Origin: Fratercula arctica
Lineage: Eukaryota > Chordata > Aves > Charadriiformes > Alcidae
Assembly: GCA_947846985.1 (NCBI GenBank)
Contig: CANTUZ010000001.1
Location: 1 to 64,000 of the forward strand
Length of the DNA stretch: 64,000 bases
Direction of reading: 5' to 3'
Shown: positions 9,761 to 21,179 of the stretch, piece by piece
Layout of the letters: each line of letters begins with the position of its first letter
Numbering within the stretch: the first letter of the stretch is position 1
The notes under the pieces: model-generated
What the model was told of the DNA's origin: nothing
The model's database searches: none
What the model saw: only the letters and a program-made list of their open reading frames with translations
Made by a program: the position numbers and the translations under genes

Positions 9761-10549
9761 ATGTGGATATCAATATTTTGCATTGTATTGGTAACTATTG
9801 CTGTGCTTGTGTGGTTAGGATGTATTGTATATCACCACAGAAACTGTTTTGGGCGACCGTTCTCTTTGCCCTTAATCCCCGGGGAAGCTTCAGTTCCTGA
9901 AGTGCTAACCTCAAATGGGAAAAGGACTTTGTAACCTTAGGGAAATCCGTAGCCCGTACCTTTAACCTTACTAATTGCTGGGTGTGTGGAGGACCATTTG
10001 GCCTGGAAAGCTGGCCATGGACCTCTGTTCCCGTCTCTCCTAAATGGCTAGTAAGCAATTACAGCAAAGTCAAAAATGATACCTATTGGGAAGAAAGTAC
10101 ACCATCACCCTGGCCAATACGATAGCTGGCTCAAGGTCAATATTGCCCAAATCAAACTCAAAAAGGTGGTGTCTTTGTGGGAAGCGGTAAGTGCAGTTGG
10201 ACCTAACACGCTGCCTCGCTGATGACTGTCAGCCTGTTAATTGCTCACAAGCCAATAGTAAGTACCTTACAATATCCGTATTAGATGTAACTGAAAAATT
10301 AATGGTGCTGTCTGGTCTTGTGAAGTCATAGACCTAACCCGAGATCAAATTAGAGATTTGTACCAGCCTCTGGGAGTAGACAATACGACTTACTTCCAGT
10401 CCCCACGGACATCCACTGGTCTATTTCAAAGTGGTGCCCGAGCCTTAAAGGGCCACTACTGGGTGCGCGGTCAGCATGCGTACAAACTGTTACCAGCAAA
10501 TTGGACCGGAGTGTGTTATGTTGGAGTAATTCGCCCCTTGTTTTTCTTT
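9761..10549 (+). pseudogene. env: ERV env remnants (Y copy 1)
   Basis: A 57-codon frame (9761-9934) starts with a hydrophobic leader (MWISIFCIVLVTIAVLVWLG) fitting a signal peptide. A second frame (about 9905-10125) has FNLTNCWVCGGPFG, a CWxC motif typical of gamma-type surface subunits. After further stops a third frame (10358 to about 10549) has [20 protein letters not shown], also env-like. The transmembrane subunit is absent. The element is cut at about 10549 by the 3'-truncated CR1. Copy 2 spans 29102-29890. Confidence 0.6.
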
Positions 10550-13186
10550 CTTCACCAGCTTTGTTGCCCTCCTCTGCACTCGCTCCAGCACCTCAATCTC
10601 TCTCTCATATTGAGGTGCCCACAACCGGACACAATACTCAAGGTGTGGCCTCACCAGTGCTGAGTACAGGGGGACAATCACCTTCCTACTTCTGCTGGTC
10701 CCACTATTTCTAATACAAGCCAGGATGCCATTGGCTTTCTTGGCCACCCGGGCACACTGCTGGCTCACATTCAGACGCTTGTCAATTAGAACCCCCAGGT
10801 CCCTTTCTGCCAGGCAGCTCTCCAGCCACACTTCCCCAAGCCTGTAGCGATGCATGGGATTCTTGTGGCCCAAGTGCAGGACCCGGCACTTGGCCTTGTT
10901 GAAGCACATTCCATTACCATTGGCCCACCGGTCCAATCTATCCAAGTCTCTCTGCAGAGCCTCCCTATCCTCATGTAGATCAACACTCCCGCTTAGCTTC
11001 GTGTCATCTGCAAACTTGCTGATGAGACACTCTATGTCCTTATCAAGGTCATCAATAAAGATGTTAAACAGAAACGGTCCCAACACTGAGCCCTGAGGGA
11101 CACCACTTGTCACCGGCCGCCAGCTGGACTTAACTCCATTGACCACCACTCTTTGGGACCGCCCATCCAGCCAGTGCTTGATCCAGCAGATCGTCTGCTC
11201 ATCCAGGCCATGAGCCGCCAGTTTTTCCATGAGAATTCTATGGGGGACAGTGCCAAATGCTTTTCAAAAGTCTAGGTAGACAACGTCCACAGCCTTTCCC
11301 TCATCCAGTAACCGGGTCATCTTGTCATAGAAGGAGATCAGGTTCGTCAGGCAGGACCTGCCTTTTGTAAACCCATGCTGACTAGGCCTGATCCCCTGCT
11401 TGTCCATTATATGACTTGTCATGGCACTCAAGATGACCTGCTCCATGACCTTCCCTGCTACCGAGGTCAGACTGACAGGTCTAGAGTTTCCCAGCTACTC
11501 CTTTCTGCCTTTTTTGTAGATGGGTGCTACATTTGCTACCCTCCAGTCCATTGGGACCTCCCCAGTTAGCCATGACTTCAGGTAGATAACGGAAAGTGGC
11601 TTGGCAAGCACGTCTGCCAACTCTTTCAGCACTCTTGGATGTAACCCAGCCGGTCCCATAGACTTGTGCGCATCCAAGCGGTGTAGCAGGTCACTGATCA
11701 CTTCCTCTTCAACTGCGATGACCTCGTTCAGCTTCCCCTCCCTGTCTCCTAGCTCATGAGGCTGGGTGCCCAGGGAACAGCTAGTTCCACTGCTGAAGAC
11801 TGAGGCAAAGTAGGCATTGAGCACCTCAGCCTTTTCCTCATCCTGTGTGACTATGTTTCCCTCTGCATCCAATAAGGGAGGGAGATTTTCCCTAATCCTC
11901 CTTTTGTTGTTAGGGAATTTATAGAAACAGTTTTTGTTATCCTTAACGGCTGTAGCTAGGTTGAGCTCTAGCTGCGCTTTGGCTCTCCTAATTTTCTCCC
12001 TGCATAGCTTTGCTGTATCCTTATAGTCTTCACGAGAGACCTGCCCCCTCTTCCAAAGGTCATAGCCTCTCCTTTTGTTCTTGAGGTCCAGCCAAAGGTC
12101 CCTATTTAGCCAGGCCTGTCTCCTTCCCCGCCTACTTGTTTTTCGGCACACGGGGACAGCCTCCTCCTGTGCCTTTAAGACTTCTCTCTTGAAGTACGTC
12201 CAGCCTTCCTGGGCTCCTATATCCTTCAGGGCAGCCTCCCAAGGGATTTTGTCCAGCAGTCTTCTGAACAGGTCAAAGTGTGCCCTCCGCAAGTCTAAGG
12301 TGGCAGTTTTACTAACCCCTCTCCTTGTTTCTCCAAGAATCAAAAACTCAATCATCTCGTGATCACTGTGCCCTAGATGGCCACCAACCTTTACTTCCCC
12401 CACAAGTTCTTCCCTGTTCACAAGAAGCAGGTCCAGGAGGGCACCTTCCCTCGTCGGCTCACTTACCAGCTGCGTGAGGAAGTTATCTTCCACACATTCC
12501 AGGAACCTCCTGGATTGTTCCCTCTCTGCTGTGTTGTATTCCCAGCAGATATCCGGGAGGTTAAAGTCCCCCACAAGAACAACGGCAAGTGACCGCGAGA
12601 TTTCCCCCAGCTGCTTATAGAAAGCTTCATCCGCCTCACTGCTTTGGTTGGGAGGTCTATAGCAGACTCCCACAGCACTATCAGCTTTATCGGCCCCTAA
12701 CCAAATCCAAACACTCTCCACCCCATCATCAGTATGCTTGATTTCTGAACTCTCATAGCATTCTCTAACATACAGGGCCACTCCACCGCCTCTCCTTTCC
12801 TGTCTGTCCCTCCTGAAGAGCTCGTAGCCATCGATAGTGGCACTCCAGTCGTGTGAGGCATCCCACCACGTTTCTGTGGTAGCCACTATGCCGTAGTTTT
12901 CCTGGTGCATCATGGCTTCAAGCTCCCCCTGTTTGTTGCTTATACTGCGTGCATTGGCATAGATGCACTTCAGATGTGCTAACGATTCCAACACCTTTTT
13001 GTGAGTGTGGGCCCCACTTCCTACCAGACCCCTCTCAGGTGCTTCCATGATTTCTACATGTCTGTCCCTTCTCTCAAATGAAATGGCAGAGCGAGAGTCC
13101 TCACTAGTCCACCATCCTTCAAGCCCTGGCATGCCTCCCTTGGCTTTATTCCTGACAGGCCCAGTTTTCTCCCCTTCCCCCCTCAT
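10550..13186 (-). pseudogene. CR1 ORF2 endonuclease/reverse transcriptase, Y copy 1
   Basis: The first frame (13186-11495, 563 codons) has the apurinic-type endonuclease motifs IYANARSISNKQ, TETWWDA, VGDFNLPDICWE and HSDHEMIEF, then the thumb-proximal linker and RT start ([23 protein letters not shown]). After a stop, a short frame (11446-11264) has [18 protein letters not shown] and ends at YLDF. The third frame (11230 onwards) has [11 protein letters not shown] and the catalytic [10 protein letters not shown]. At least two breaks and the lost C-terminus make it inactive, although the endonuclease and RT catalytic motifs are intact. Confidence 0.8.
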
Positions 13187-13188
13187 AT

Positions 13189-14305
13189 CTAGTTTAAAGC
13201 CCTGTCAATGAGCCTTGCTAACTCCTGCCCCAAAATTCTTTTCCCCTTCTGGGACAGGTGCATCCCACCTGCCACCAGCAGGTCAGGTGACTCACATAGC
13301 AGCCTATGATCAAAAAACCCAAAGGCCTGCCAATAACACCAGTCCCAGAGCCACGAGTTCACCTGATGCCTCTTCCTGTTAATTTCCTCATTCATGATTG
13401 CCACTGAAGGGATAGAGGAGAATACAACTTGCATTCCTGATCCCTTAAGCCACCGCCCCAAGGCTCTAAAATCTCTTTTAATCCATTTTGGGCTCCTTCT
13501 ACCCACTTCATCACTACCCACCTGAAATACTAAGAGGGGGTAATACTCAGAGGAGTTCACTAGGGCCGGAAGTTTGTCCAACACATCCCTGACCCGTGCC
13601 CCAGGAAGGCAGCAGACTTCCCTGTGAAGTGGGTCAGGACGGCATATTGGCCCCTCCGCCCCGCTCAGCAGAGTCACCGACAACAGTGACCCGTCTGCTT
13701 TTCCGTTTGGAGCCACTTGTGATGCTGGCTCCATGGCAACTTTGGTTTTCTAACATTTCTGGCCTGGGTGTTTCATCCTCCTCTCCAACAGCCAGTTCCT
13801 CCTGCAGGACTTCATATCTGTTCTGCAAGGGTAACTGGGAAGGTGGGAGGGGCCGGGAGGGGATTCCCCTGCTTCCCCAAGGAGGGACCTGTTTCCATTC
13901 CCCCTCTTCCCTGCGATCCCCTCCTACTGCCTGGTGACAAGAGGGGAGGGGGTCCTCTGATTTGTGTGGGGCCTCAACCTGTTCCCTTTCTCTCAGGGAG
14001 TGGGTCCACCAGTCAATCTCCCTCTCCCATCCTCTGATACTCCTCAACCTCTCCACTTCTTCCTTCAGCTCAGCCACCAGAATGAGCAGATCATTTACCT
14101 GTTCACATCTGACACAGGTGTTGTCTCCGCTGCCCTCCATCGCAAGTGCCAGGCTCCGGCACTCTCTGCAGCCAGAGGCCTGGACGCCCATATGTTTGCG
14201 TGGGGCCTCTGTCTGGGTGCCCACAGTGTTTTTCACAGCAGCCTTCAACCGGGTAGCAACCATGGCTGGATCTCTACACGCAAGGGACACCTTGTGACAC
14301 GACAC
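13189..14305 (-). pseudogene. CR1 ORF1 (nucleic-acid-binding and esterase-like), Y copy 1
   Basis: The first frame (14305-13634, 223 codons) has a Cys/His-containing segment (CRECRSLALAMEGSGDN..CVRCEQ) followed by a coiled-coil-like stretch (LILVAELKEEVERLRS). It ends ...VTVVGDSAERGGGANMP. The second frame (13734-13189) carries an SGNH-like esterase part (FQVGSDEVGRRSPKW, LVAGGMHLSQKGKRILG), which CR1 ORF1 proteins are known to have. A frameshift near 13650-13700 separates them, so a continuous ORF1 protein is not expected. Confidence 0.7.
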
Positions 14306-14590
14306 TCAGTTGGGGTGAGCACTGGTTGCTCACTCTGTGCACAGGGAGCAGCCCCTGCCCTCCCGGAGGCTTCTTATAACCTGGTGGCTTGATCAACTGG
14401 GGGAGGTGCTGGCTCCGCCCCCAGCCTCACTCAGCAGCCCGCCCACCAGCTGACAGCCCTCAGCACAGGCCCAGGGCCTTTGCCAGCTTCCAAAAGCCCC
14501 CCAAAGAGCTTTTCATCGGCCCTTTTCGCTGCAGATCCCTTCCCCAGCGCAGTCTTACCTGCCCTGAAGCTGGTCTCCGCGGCAAATGAT

Positions 14591-16038
14591 CCTTCTCAGT
14601 GGAGCGCCGATGTCTACAAGCAGATGCTTTTCTTTAAACCCTGATGTCTGGTGATACTGGTCCCCAAGTTGTCCCTTACAGTGGTGGGAAGCTTGTAGGC
14701 ACTCAGATTCCTGAGCATAGACCTGTGCATTTTCAGGGCAACCAGTCACTTCAGATGAAATTCACCACTGGGTTCATCAGTTGCTTAGGTCTGGGACAAC
14801 TTGAAGAAACTCTTCATCGGAACTGTGGACTGGCTTTCCTTATCCTTTTCTTCTTGGTGTTCGAGGCTTCTCAGTTTGTCCCCTGCCCTGCCTGGGGTTT
14901 GCTTTGTGCTTCTCAGGAACCCTCCCCAAGGGTTCCTACTTGCCATCGAGGGGAAGGCAAGTGCCAGCTACTGAAAAGTAGAGATTTTTAATCTCCAAGG
15001 CAGTTTTCTCTGTTCTGAGATGTCCCCGTCTCTTGCGTTTCCTGTGATTAGCATTGTCATATGCTAGTGCTTCCTGTGGAACCATTGTCTCCTTTACTGT
15101 CTACTCTGTATTTCTGTGGTGGCATTTTTTTGGAGGCATCTTTCTAGTCTCCGACCTCTCCCCATGGTCCATATGCCTCTGAGACCACTGTCATCCCACG
15201 GGACAATCGCCCTGGGATCCCTCCTGCCGTGTGTAAGCCCTCTGTTTCCACAGCTGTGTTTTGCACATGCTGCAAACATGTGAGCATCCTCCAGTCCTCC
15301 TTGTTCTCCGCTGCCCACGTTTCTCCCGTCAGACCAGCCTCTTCTCCACACACTCCCTCCCTCCTCACAGGTCTTCTCCGTCCCTGAGAGCGCACCAGCC
15401 CCACCACGATGGTCAAGTGCTGCTGGCTGGGTCACTAGGGTCCGTACCTTCCTATAACACGGGCAGAGGCAGCTTAGGTTTTCCTTCTCCCCACCCTTGT
15501 CCCGCCATAGGCCCTAACAGGACAGTCTCTTCCCCTTGGCTGTGGGTATGGGCACCTCTTCCCACGTGTGCTGAAGGACTTTCTGGTGCCTTGGCCGTGT
15601 AGCTACTGGAACTATGACTAGGAACACAACACTTTTCTTCAGAAGAATTGAGCTGCATGTGAATTGGTCCCACCAAGTGTCCTGTTTGCTTTTCCCTTGG
15701 AAAGGTCGGTACACCTGCTCTGCACCCTGGCATTCATTCTGGTTTTAATTTCTCCCAGTGGCTGCTGGCGTACAGGGAGAAGGGGGTCTCTATGCCCTGC
15801 TCTGCAAGGGAGATGTGAACATCTCCCCGGCTTAAGCCATAAATTTCTACTTGAACAGATAAGAAGAACGCATTTTTTGTAAATTGCAAGCAGTGTTTTA
15901 AATACATTGTAGCTCTCCTATCTTGTGTTGTTCTTGTTTCAGCAAACTGGGAAAGGGGAAGAAAATAGTAGTCTACCTAAATCATGCTGGAGACATTTTC
16001 TTAATCGTGAGCCTCATGCAGCTCAGCGTTTTTGCTAA
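14591..16038. other. Unassigned noncoding stretch between CR1 and ERV-L (Y copy 1)
   Basis: About 1.45 kb of mixed composition with no convincing frame, LTR or CR1 similarity that I can see. The ERV-L 5' LTR and primer site would be expected at its right end but are not recognisable. Same in copy 2 (33934-35381). Confidence 0.5.
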
Positions 16039-17004
16039 ATGAAGCCATCGCTGGTGAATTGTGACAGGGAAACGTCCTGTGCGGTATTGGGTTATGATAT
16101 GATAACCTCACTTGTTAGACAGTTACTTTGGGGCGTTTATGTGCTATTGCTGTCCTGTGCGTACATTGGGCACCGTCTCTCAGAATTTATTAATAATTAC
16201 ACCCAGTCTATGGGGGAAACAGGGGGGGACACTTTCCCCAGCTCTTTTGCCTCCCTTTTCTCCTTCGGGTCAGGCAGGACAGCTTTTGAGAATTTTGAAT
16301 ATCCTTGGGATGCTCAAACCAGCATGGTCCTACTGTTATGTCTGCTGCATATGTTCCAGGTCTTCTTTAGGGTTAAACGACTATTGAAGACTACCACCCA
16401 GAGATCTGCTCCGAGGCTGGAGAGTCAGGGGTGGCATGGCATGTGGGAGAACACGGGCAGGTACCTAGAGAACTTCTCGCCTCCAATGGGCTGGGACTTC
16501 ACCCCTGAACAATTACCGGACCCTGATAGAGTAGTAGAATATCTGAAGGGAAGATGCTGTGGCTATTCTAGAGAGGCACAACTCACCGCACTGTGCTGGG
16601 CCCTGGCCAGTATCTACCAGGCACTGCTCAGTGTTACGCAGCACCCTCAGGGGGAAGAGACGGAGACCAGACCGACAGACACTGCGGCTACTGCAGCCCC
16701 TGCGACAGGCACTGCGGCTACTGCAACCCCTGTCACAGGCACTGCAGCTACTCCAACCACAGTGGCAGCCACTGCAGCTACTCCAGCCGCGGTGGCAGCC
16801 ACTGCAGCTACTCCAACCACAGTGGCAGCCACTGCAGCTACTCCAGCCGCGGTGGCAGCCACTGCAGCTACTCCAACCACAGTGGCAGCCACTGCAGCTA
16901 CTCCAGCTGCAGTGGCAGCCACTGCCGCTGAACAAGGGAACCAACCCGTGCCAGTATCAGTTCCCCCATACAGAAGAAGTACACAAAGAAATCAGTTCAC
17001 TTAG
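16039..17004 (+). pseudogene. gag: ERV-L gag, N-terminal part with Ala/Thr repeats (Y copy 1)
   Basis: 321 codons. The N-terminus has hydrophobic stretches (LLWGVYVLLLSCAYIG and SMVLLLCLLHMFQVFF). A basic/aromatic region follows (GWHGMWENTGRYLENF), then an Ala/Thr/Pro tract made of 20-residue repeats (AATPTTVAATAATPAAVA). It ends in a basic stretch (PPYRRSTQRN) before the TAG at 17004. The gag reading continues in another frame from about 17010, so there is a frameshift just before the stop. Assignment to ERV-L gag rests on position ahead of ERV-L pol and on overall style. Confidence 0.6.
16741..16920 (+). repeat. 60-bp tandem repeat in ERV-L gag (Y copy 1)
   Basis: Three 60-base units (actgcagctactccaaccac... 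with a 30-base half repeat) encoding Ala/Thr/Val/Pro. The last unit is slightly diverged (agctgcagtg for agccgcggtg). All six frames stay open, which explains several overlapping false frames. Copy 2 is at 36084-36263. Confidence 0.9.
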
Positions 17005-17084
17005 TAAGAGGTGATGATGAACCAGGGCCATCACGAGGACAGGAGGAAGAGGCAGAACCAGCGATAATTACCCGATCCCTGTCC

Positions 17085-18035
17085 TTGAGTGAGCTGCGGG
17101 ATATGCGAAAAGATTTTAGCCGACTTTCAGGTGAGCACATTGTCACCTGGTTGCTTTGGTGTTGGGAGAACGGGGCCAGTAGCCTGGAAATAGGGGGTAG
17201 GGAAGCCAGGCAGCTGGGATCCCTGTCTAGGGAAGGTGGCATTCACAAGGCAATTGGAAAGAAGACCCAAGCCCTCAGCCTGTGGAAACAACTCCTGTCA
17301 GGGGTGAGGGAGAGGTACCCCTTCAGTGAAGATGTTGTATGTCAACCAAGCAAGTGGACCACCATGAAAAGAGGTATCCAGTACCTTAAGGAATTAGCCA
17401 TGCCAGAGATGATTTATTATGACTTGGACAATGCAGACTTACCCACAGACCCTGATGAGGTGCAGTGCACAAGGCCCATGTGGCGGAAGTTTGTACGGAG
17501 CGCACCATCGTCGTATGCCAACTCACTGGCAGTAATGGAATGGAAAGGCGAAGAGGGACCAACGATGGATGAGGTGGCTGGCCGGCTCCAGCAATATGAA
17601 GAAAGCCTCTCTTCCCCCCTTGTCTCAGCTGTGGAGAAACTGTCCCGGAAGGTCCAGCAACTTGAAGAGAATATATCCTACTCCCCACCTGTGCGGGCCA
17701 GCATCTCAGCTATTAGGAGCAGGCATTTCCCCACTCAAGAGAGAGAGTACAGATGGTACACACCACGAGGCACCCTGTGGTTCTACCTGCGAGACCATGG
17801 AGAGGACATGAGGAAGTGGGATGGACAACCTACTTCGATCCTGCGGACACGGGTACAGGAGTTGCAAGGAAGGACAACCACAAAAGGGGATTCCTCCAGG
17901 AAAAGTGCCGCCCCAGTTTCCAGTGGGCAGTTCCCCAGACAGAGCAGAAGGCCTGATCTTGCTTCTGATCCTCTTGAAGGAACCTCCAAGTCATTTCTGC
18001 AAGAAGTGAGTACCGCATACCATGACCGGTATTAG
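17085..18035 (+). pseudogene. gag: ERV-L gag, capsid-like part (Y copy 1)
   Basis: Frame of 316 codons from Met 17085, though it is open upstream of that Met (acidic stretch, ...ITRSLSLSELRDM). It contains helical capsid-like sequence (RKDFSRLSGEHIVTWLLWCW, TRPMWRKFVRSAPSSYANS), a short coiled coil (AVEKLSRKVQQLEENI) and a basic C-terminus. There is no zinc knuckle. It ends 24 bases before the protease frame. Confidence 0.65.
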
Positions 18036-18058
18036 AGGGGCAGTATTCCTCCAGCCAG

Positions 18059-18952
18059 GTGGAGGAAAGGGACAGCCGGGTTTATTGGACAGTGTGGATT
18101 CGATGGCCTGGCACATCAGACCCACCGGAGTATAAGGCTCTAGTGGAGACAGGAGCACAGTGCACTCTAATACCATCAAGCTATAGAGGGGCAGAACCCA
18201 TTTGTATTTCTGGGGTCACAGGGGGATCCCAAGAGTTGACTGTATTGGAGGCTGAAGTGAGCCTAACTGGGAATGAGTGGCAAAAGCATCCCATTGTGAC
18301 TGGCCCAGAGGCTCCATGCATCCTTGGTATAGATTACCTCAGGAGAGGGTATTTTAAGGACCCAAAAGGGTATCGGTGGGCCTTTGGCATAGCTGCCTTG
18401 GAGACGGAGGAAGTTAAACAGTTGTCTACCTTGCCTGGTCTCTCGGAGGACTCTTCTGTTGTGGGGTTCTTGAGCGTCGAAGAACAGCAGGTGCCGATTG
18501 CTACCACAACGGTGCATCGGCGGCAATATCGCACTAACCGAGACTCTCTGCTTCCCATCCATAAGCTGATTCGTCAACTAGAGGTTCAAGGAGTGATCAG
18601 CAAGACTCGCTCACCCTTTAACAGTCCCATATGGCCGGTGCAAAAATCTAATGGAGAGTGGAGGCTAACTGTAGACTATCGTGGCCTGAATGAAGTCACG
18701 CCACCACTGAGCGCTGCCGTGCTGGACATGCTAGAACTCCAGTATGAACTGGAGTCCAAGGCAGCCAAGTGGTATGCCACGATTGACATAGCAAATGCAT
18801 TCTTCTCAATCCCTTTGGCAGCAGAGTGCAGGCCACAGTTTGCTTTCACTTGGAGGGGCATCCAGTACACCTGGAATCGACTGCCCCGGGGGTGGAAACA
18901 CAGCCCCCCTCATTTGCCATGGACTGATCCAGACTGCACTGGAACAGGGTGA
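18059..18952 (+). pseudogene. pol: ERV-L protease and first half of RT (Y copy 1)
   Basis: Protease signature VETGAQCTLIPSS: the catalytic Asp of the family's DTGA is Glu here. CILGIDYLRRG is the second protease motif. RT begins around HRRQYRTNRDSL and shows RSPFNSPIWPVQKSNGEWRL, VDYRGLNE and YATIDIANAFFSIPL (first catalytic Asp present). The frame is lost at a run of six C (18903-18908), just before the YIDD box, giving a false end at 18952. Confidence 0.8.
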
Positions 18953-20552
18953 AGCTCCGGAACATCTGCCATACATTGATGATATCATCGTATGGGGAAA
19001 CACAGCAGAAGAATTTTTTGAGAAAGGGAATAAAATAGTCCGAATCCTTCTGAAAGCTGGTTTTGCCACAAAACGAAGTAAGGTCAAGGGACCTGCGCAG
19101 GAGATCCAGTTCTTAGGACTAAAATGGCATGATGGACGCCGTCAGATCCCAACGGATGTGATCAACAAAATAGCAGCTATGTCTCCACCAACTAGCAAAA
19201 AGGAAACACAAGCTTTCTTAGGCATTGTGGGTTTTTGGAGAATGCATATCCCAGATTACAGTCTAATTGTAAGCCCTCTGTATCAAGTAACCCGGAAGAA
19301 GAACGATTTTAAATGGGGTCCTGAGCAACGACAAGCTTTTGAACAAATCAAACAGGAAATAGTCCATGCAGTGGCCCTGGGGCCAGTCCGGGCAGGACAA
19401 GATGTTAAAAACATGCTCTACACCACAGCCGGGGAGAATGGCCCTACCTGGAGCCTCTGGCAGAAAGCACCAGGGGAGACCCGAGGTCGACCCCTAGGGT
19501 TTTGGAGTCGGGGATACAGAGGATCTGAAGCCTGCTACACTCCAACAGAAAAAGAGATATTGGCAGCATATGAAGGGGTTCGAGCTGCTTCGGCAGTGGT
19601 TGGTACAGAAGCGCAGCTCCTCTTAGCACCTCGACTGCCGGTTCTGGGTTGGATGTTCAAAGAAAGGGTCCCCACCACACATCATGCAACTGAAGCTACA
19701 TGGAGTAAGTGGATTGCACTGACCACACAGAGAAGTCGAAGGGGAAACCCCAGTCGCCCAGGAATTCTGGAAGTGATCATGGACTGGCCAGAAGGCAAGG
19801 ATTTTGGAATGTCACCAGAGGAGGAGGTGACGCATGCGGAAGAGGCCCCACTATATAATAAACTGCCAGAAAATGAGAAGAAATATGCCCTGTTCACTGA
19901 TGGGTCCTGCCGGATTCTGGGAAAGCATCGAAAGCGGAAGGCTGCTGTGTGGAGTGCTACACGACAAGTTGCAGAAGCCAGTGAAGGACAAGGTGAATCG
20001 AGGCAGTCTGCAGAGGTGAAAGCCATTCAGCTGGCTTTGGACATCGCCAAGCGAGAAAAATGGCCAGTACTTTATCTCTACGCTGACTCACGGATGGTGG
20101 CCAACGCTCCGTGGGGGTGGTTACAGCAGTGGAAGCAGGGCAACTGGCAGCGCAGAGGCAAACCCATCTGGGCTGCTGAACTATGGCAAGCTATTGCCGC
20201 CCGGATAGAGAATCTGGTTGTGAAAGTACGCCACGCAGATGCCCATGTACCGAAGAATCGGGCCACGGCGGAACATCAGAACAACCAGCAGGTGCATCGG
20301 GCTGCTAGGATTGAGGTGGCTCAGGTGGATCTGGACTGGCAACATAAGGGTGAACTATTCATAGCTCAGTGGGCCCATGACACCTCAGGCCATCAAGGAA
20401 GAGATGCGACATATAGATGGGCTCGTGACCGAGGGGTGGACTTGGCCATGGACACTACCGCACAGGTTATCCCTGAATGTGAGACATGCGCTGCAATCAA
20501 GCAAGCCAAGCGTTTGAAGCCTCTTTGGTGTGAAGGAGGATGGTTGAAATAG
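18905..20552 (+). pseudogene. pol: ERV-L RT second half, RNase H, integrase zinc finger (Y copy 1)
   Basis: Continues pol in the next frame (the listed open stretch starts at 18795). YIDDIIVWG is the RT active site, followed by LGLKWHDGRRQIP and the thumb/connection. RNase H has ALFTDGSC, SAEVKAIQLAL, LYADSRMV and RHADAHVP, so its D-E-D-D residues look intact. The integrase N-terminal zinc finger H..H..C..C is readable (AHDTSGHQGRDATY ... CETCAAIKQ). An in-frame TAG at 20550-20552 ends the frame before the integrase core. Confidence 0.82.
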
Positions 20553-21179
20553 AAATATGGGGAGGCCTGGCAGATTGGTTATATCACACTGCCACAAACC
20601 CGTCAAGGCAAGCGCTATGTGCTCACAATGGTGGAAGCAACCACTGGATGGCTGGAAACATACCCTGTGTCCCATGCCACTGCCCGGAACACTATCCTGG
20701 GCCTTGAAAAGCAAGTCCTGTGGCGACATGGTACCCCAGAGAGAACTGAGTCGGACAACGGGACTCATTTCCAAAACAGCCTCATAGACACCTGGGCCAA
20801 AGAGCATGGCACTGAGTGGGTATATCACATCCCCTATCCCGCACCAGCCTCTGGGAAGATAGAACGATACAATGGACTGTTAAAAACGACACTGAGAGCA
20901 ATGGGTGGTGGGACCTTAAAACATTGGGATGCACATTTAGCAAAGGCCACCTGGCTGGTTAACACCAGGGGATCTACCAATCGGGCTGGCCCTGCCCAAT
21001 CAGAACTTCCACGTACCGTAGAAGGGGATAAAGTCCCCGGAGTGCACACGAAGAATACGTCAGGGAAGACAGTCTGGGTTAGTCCTGCCTCAGGCAAAGG
21101 CAAACCCATCCGTGGGATTGCCTTTGCCCAGGGACCTGGGTGCACTTGGTGGGTAATGCGGAAGGATGGGGAAGTCTGA
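20553..21179 (+). pseudogene. pol: ERV-L integrase core and C-terminus (Y copy 1)
   Basis: Open after the TAG to 21179. The position of the first catalytic Asp of the D,D-35-E core reads Gly (WQIGYITLP). The second Asp (ESDNGTHFQ) and the Glu (GKIERYNGLLK) are present. A C-terminal DNA-binding-like part follows (VWVSPASGKGKPIRGIAF). Integration activity is not expected. Confidence 0.78.

Larger units (their letters stand above)
7240..10549 (+). mobile_element. Endogenous retrovirus with pol almost entirely deleted (Y copy 1)
   Basis: Order: possible leader (attggcgtcacgaaacaggattc at about 7243-7266 may be the primer-binding area), gag, decayed gag 3' part, protease, a few codons of RT, an env-type splice acceptor at 9716, and env remnants to about 10549. 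CR1 sequence then begins. No LTR could be recognised on either side. The gag and env style is that of simple retroviruses (CWVC motif in the SU region). All genes carry stops or shifts. Copy 2 is at 26580-29890. Confidence 0.75.
10550..14590 (-). mobile_element. Near full-length CR1 LINE lacking its 3' end (Y copy 1)
   Basis: Minus-strand CR1 of about 4 kb. The 5' UTR (about 14590-14306) contains aggcttcttataacctggtggcttgatcaactgg, then come ORF1 (two overlapping frames) and ORF2 (three frames). Unusually for CR1, which is mostly 5'-truncated, this copy keeps the 5' end but stops inside the RT C-terminal region (RRATKLVKK), joined to retroviral env. No 3' UTR or octamer tail is present. Either a deletion removed both the CR1 3' end and the env 3' part, or the junction formed by recombination. 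Confidence 0.85.

Noticed and set aside
14644..15882. Several frames of 60-126 codons between the CR1 and the ERV-L
   Set aside because: No splice-site pattern, no family features and frames on both strands; likely chance.
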